A DNA stretch of 8,190 bases from Desulfonatronospira sp. (GTDB taxonomy: Bacteria; Desulfobacterota; Desulfovibrionia; Desulfovibrionales; Desulfonatronovibrionaceae). Under the pieces are notes generated by a model that worked only from the letters and a program-made list of their open reading frames with translations, had not been told where the DNA came from and made no database searches. The position numbers and the translations under genes were made by a program. The DNA lies in the NCBI GenBank assembly GCA_007127015.1, contig SLAE01000046.1, positions 1-8,190 of the forward strand. Reading direction: 5' to 3'. This document shows, piece after piece, positions 6,282 through 8,190 of this stretch (the first letter of the stretch is position 1; every line of letters starts with the position of its first letter).

Positions 6282-6602
6282 ATGCGTAAGTCTCTGTTGA
6301 TTATCTTCCACACCTTGTTTTTCCTCGGGCTGGCCAGTGTCGCGTTTGCTCAGGAAGTAGCTCCTGAGGTTGTCGGCAACATCGCGCTGGCCACAGCTCT
6401 GGGCATGGGTATCGCAGCCATCGGTACCGGTATCGGTCAGGGTCTGGGTCTTAAGGGTGCTTGTGAAGGCACCGCGCGTAATCCTGAGGCAGGCGGTAAG
6501 ATTACGGTTACCCTGCTTATCGGTCTGGCCATGATCGAATCTCTGGCCATTTACGCCCTGGTTATCAACCTGATTCTGCTCTTTGCCAATCCGTTCATCT
6601 AA
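6282..6602 (+). CDS. atpE: F1F0 ATP synthase subunit c, with N-terminal signal peptide
   Basis: This is the rotor-ring proteolipid. The 106-residue precursor begins with a basic-hydrophobic leader and a good AFA|QE cleavage site after A23, leaving an 83-residue mature hairpin, the usual size. Helix 1 is glycine-rich (GMGIAAIGTGIGQG); the polar loop is ARNPEAGGK (65-73), containing the conserved R-x-P; helix 2 carries the ion-binding carboxylate E86 in GLAMIESLAIYALV. Q53, S87 and Y91 match Gln32, Ser66 and Tyr70 of the Na+-binding Ilyobacter c-ring (E86 matches Glu65, with identical 33-residue spacing from the glutamine), but the next ligand-related threonine is a leucine. The ATG at 6282 has GGAGG seven bases upstream, much better than the TTG further upstream (6228). 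An 83-base gap with a small GGTC/GACC hairpin (6241-6252) separates it from atpB. A terminator follows. Confidence 0.96.
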   Translation: MRKSLLIIFHTLFFLGLASVAFAQEVAPEVVGNIALATALGMGIAAIGTGIGQGLGLKGACEGTARNPEAGGKITVTLLIGLAMIESLAIYALVINLILLFANPFI

Positions 6603-6622
6603 AGTATCAACCTGTTCACTGA

Positions 6623-6651
6623 GGGAGGAGAACAATTCTCCTCCCTTTTTT
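6623..6651 (+). terminator. Rho-independent terminator after atpE
   Basis: GGGAGGAGAA (6623-6632), loop CAA and TTCTCCTCCC (6636-6645) form a perfect 10-base stem, followed at once by six T residues (6646-6651). It ends the atpZIBE transcript 20 bases after the atpE stop. A six-base outer pair, AACCTG (6609-6614) with CAGGTT (6652-6657), encloses it. Some read-through into rex is possible but not shown. Confidence 0.93.
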
Positions 6652-6662
6652 CAGGTTATACA

Positions 6663-6680
6663 TTGTTAAAAAATTCACTA
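6663..6680. promoter_or_regulatory. Rex operator overlapping the rex start codon
   Basis: TTGTTAAAAAATTCACTA fits the Rex site TTGTKAA-N4-TTMACAA with a perfect left half and one change in the right half (TTCACTA for TTCACAA). Its last base is the A of the rex ATG, so bound Rex would block transcription start or early elongation: autoregulation. A weak -10-like TATACA (6657-6662) lies directly before it. The site fills the space where a Shine-Dalgarno sequence would stand. Confidence 0.68.
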
Positions 6681-7333
6681 TGCACCTGCAGAAGTACGAA
6701 AAAATTCCCAGAGCCACCATCGCCAGACTGGCCGTCTACGTCCAGGAACTGGAGGTCATGGAGCAGCAGGGGATTAAAGTAATCTCTTCGGAAAAACTGG
6801 CCTGGTCATGCGGAGTCAATCCTTCGCAGATACGCAAAGACCTGGCTTATTTCGGAGAGTTCGGCGTCCGCGGGGTAGGCTATTACGTATATGAGCTGCG
6901 GGAGGCCATCAAACAGAGCCTGGGACTGGACAGGACCTGGAACGTGGTCATGGTCGGGGTGGGCAACCTTGGCCGGGCCCTTTTACGGCATCAGCTTCTG
7001 CGCAAGCGCGGCTTTGTGATCGTGGCGGCTTTTGATTGCGACCCTTTCAAGATCGGCGAGGAAATCGCGGGGATTGAAGTGCAGTGCTCTAGCAAACTGC
7101 CACAGAGCACCATAGACATGGGCGTAGAGATAGGCATCATCACCACTCCTCCGGAAAGAGCCCAAAGGGCCGCCAACTATCTGATCGAAGGCGGCATTAA
7201 AGGTATCGTCAATTTCGCCCCCTCCAGAATAACCGCTCCGGAAAATGTGGTCGTGGAATATGTTGATTTCATTCACAACCTCTTTTCCGTGGCCTTCAAC
7301 ATCACTCAGCATCAGATCAAGGGTCTGCTCTGA
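6680..7333 (+). CDS. rex: Redox-sensing transcriptional repressor Rex
   Basis: Rex is a dimeric cytoplasmic repressor that leaves its operators when NADH rises relative to NAD+. The 217-residue length is normal. Residues 1 to about 80 form the winged-helix DNA-binding domain with the diagnostic QIRKDLAYFGEFGVRGVGYY (50-69). A Rossmann domain follows with VGVGNLGRAL (92-101; glycines 93, 95, 98) and the ribose-binding acidic stretch AAFDCDP (117-122 region, D119/D121). The end, about 191-217, carries a swapped helix as in other Rex proteins. The ATG lacks a Shine-Dalgarno sequence; an operator-like palindrome sits there instead, suggesting a short-leader transcript. In Desulfovibrio vulgaris, Rex has been reported to repress sulfate adenylyltransferase; here nearby operators point to the F0 genes and to itself. 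Confidence 0.96.
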   Translation: MHLQKYEKIPRATIARLAVYVQELEVMEQQGIKVISSEKLAWSCGVNPSQIRKDLAYFGEFGVRGVGYYVYELREAIKQSLGLDRTWNVVMVGVGNLGRALLRHQLLRKRGFVIVAAFDCDPFKIGEEIAGIEVQCSSKLPQSTIDMGVEIGIITTPPERAQRAANYLIEGGIKGIVNFAPSRITAPENVVVEYVDFIHNLFSVAFNITQHQIKGLL

Positions 7334-7355
7334 TAATTAAGATCAGAATCCAAAA

Positions 7356-7397
7356 AACAGGTTCCTGAATTTGGCCGAATGGCCGTTAAAACTCGCT
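7356..7397. repeat. Third, solitary copy of the inverted-repeat arm, overlapping the nadB stop
   Basis: These 42 bases match the left arm region 4306-4347 at 35 of 42 positions without gaps, including TTTGGCCGAA and AAAACTCGCT. The last two bases lie in the nadB stop codon (CTA on this strand). There is no partner arm in the remaining window. Its own core can form a GGCC-GAAT-GGCC hairpin, and on the minus strand a T-run (complement of AAAAAA at 7352-7357) follows it, so it could act as a weak terminator for nadB. Confidence 0.7.
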
Positions 7398-8190
7398 ATT
7401 TATCTTCCCGGAAATGGCAGCCAATGCTCTTTTTATTGCGCATGGCCGCAGTGGTTATGATATAGGCGGTGTGGCATCCATGGAACAGGTTCACCAGGGA
7501 TTTGGATATGGCTGTTTCCTTGTAAAAGTCATGCAGCCTTTTGTTCAGGTTGCGCATGTCTTCAAAGCCGCGCTGCAGCCTGGCGGAGGTGCGGTTTATG
7601 CCCACATAGTTCCACATGGTGTGCTTTATTGTGGCCCAGTCCTGTGCGATCAGCACCGGATCCTCATTTTTTCTGTTGCCCAGAAATCGCCAGTCAGGGA
7701 TGCTGGACTTGATCCTTTTGCTCAAAGGGGATTTAGGCCCCTGTTTTGAGGAGATGTGTTCCGCAATGGTATGTCCCCATAAAAGGCCTTCAAGAAGCGA
7801 GGTGCTGGCCAGGCGGTTGGCTCCGTGCAGACCGGTGCAAGCGCATTCTCCGGCGGCGTAAAGACGTTCAATGGTGGTGCGCCCGCTTGTGTCCACAAGA
7901 ATGCCTCCGCAGAAATAATGCGCTGCCGGGACAACCGGAATAAGCTGACTGCGCATGTCAATGCCGTGCTCAAGGCACTTTTTGTAGATGGTGGGGAAGC
8001 GTTTGTCTGCATCGTGAATGTGTGTTCCCGCATCCAGGTAGACCAGGTCGTCCTTGGTCCTGATCATTTCTTCGACAATAGCACGGGTGACAATATCCCT
8101 TGGCGCCAGGTCCCTGCGCGGATCATACCTGTGCATGAAGGGTTCGCCCCTGGAGTTGACCAGCACAGCTCCCTCGCCTCGCAAAGCTTC
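7396..8190 (-). CDS. nadB: L-aspartate oxidase NadB, C-terminal half (5' truncated by window edge)
   Basis: NadB is the FAD flavoenzyme that oxidises L-aspartate to iminoaspartate, the first step of bacterial NAD synthesis; anaerobes use fumarate rather than oxygen as acceptor. The last 264 of about 530 residues are present. The frame is open to the edge, so the real start lies outside. Counting from the edge, RGEGAVLVNSRGEPFMHRYD (4-23) and LAPRD lead to R31, H91 (in PAAHYFCGG) and R126 (in LHGANRLASTSLLEG). Their spacings (60 and 35) fit the catalytic R290, H351 and R386 of E. coli NadB. Succinate dehydrogenase/fumarate reductase flavoproteins are relatives, but GANRLASTSLLE and the C-terminal helical domain ending KKSIGCHFRED favour NadB. 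Convergent with rex, 62 bases apart. Its product pathway supplies NAD, whose reduction Rex senses. Confidence 0.94.
   Translation of the reverse strand, partial: EALRGEGAVLVNSRGEPFMHRYDPRRDLAPRDIVTRAIVEEMIRTKDDLVYLDAGTHIHDADKRFPTIYKKCLEHGIDMRSQLIPVVPAAHYFCGGILVDTSGRTTIERLYAAGECACTGLHGANRLASTSLLEGLLWGHTIAEHISSKQGPKSPLSKRIKSSIPDWRFLGNRKNEDPVLIAQDWATIKHTMWNYVGINRTSARLQRGFEDMRNLNKRLHDFYKETAISKSLVNLFHGCHTAYIITTAAMRNKKSIGCHFREDK

Noticed and set aside
7329..7347. Intrinsic terminator for rex (TCTGAT/ATCAGA hairpin over the stop codon)
   Set aside because: The stem is only six AT-rich pairs and is not followed by a T-run on the + strand.

Overview
The window looks like chromosomal DNA from a sulfate-reducing deltaproteobacterium of the Desulfovibrionales type. 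The best evidence is gene order. An F0-only ATP synthase cluster (atpZ-atpI-atpB-atpE) is followed directly by rex, the NADH-sensing repressor; I recall the same atpB-atpE-rex neighbourhood in Desulfovibrio vulgaris. This assignment is inference from gene content and from the look of the proteins, not from a database search.

Layout, left to right. (1) The 3' part of an RND-family efflux pump inner-membrane gene (+ strand), cut by the left edge. (2) About 355 bases between convergent genes, without a gene but dense in short hairpins and repeats and bracketed by a 15-base direct repeat that overlaps the pump's stop codon. (3) A large minus-strand gene for a Lon-related AAA-type protease, with a plausible promoter upstream. 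(4) About 625 bases without a gene between this gene and the divergent ATP synthase genes. It holds a 206-base element with 34-base terminal inverted repeats, a small GC-rich patch, and a strong candidate Rex operator just before atpZ. (5) The tight + strand operon atpZ-atpI-atpB-atpE, ended by a textbook intrinsic terminator. (6) rex on the + strand, with a second Rex-operator-like palindrome overlapping its own start codon. (7) A third, single copy of the inverted-repeat arm, sitting between rex and the convergent gene nadB and overlapping the nadB stop codon. (8) The 3' half of nadB (L-aspartate oxidase, minus strand), cut by the right edge.

How the parts fit together. The four atp genes encode the membrane part of an F-type ATP synthase: subunits a and c plus the two accessory proteins AtpZ and AtpI. 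The F1 and b-subunit genes must lie elsewhere. Rex responds to the NADH/NAD+ ratio, and the two operator-like palindromes suggest that it represses both the F0 operon and itself, tying ATP synthase production to cellular redox state. Subunit c has a cleavable-looking signal peptide and an ion-site signature lying between known Na+ and H+ rings. I found no clearly unknown multi-gene system. The most unusual material is in the intergenic DNA: the arm repeat seen three times, and the hairpin-rich block bracketed by direct repeats.
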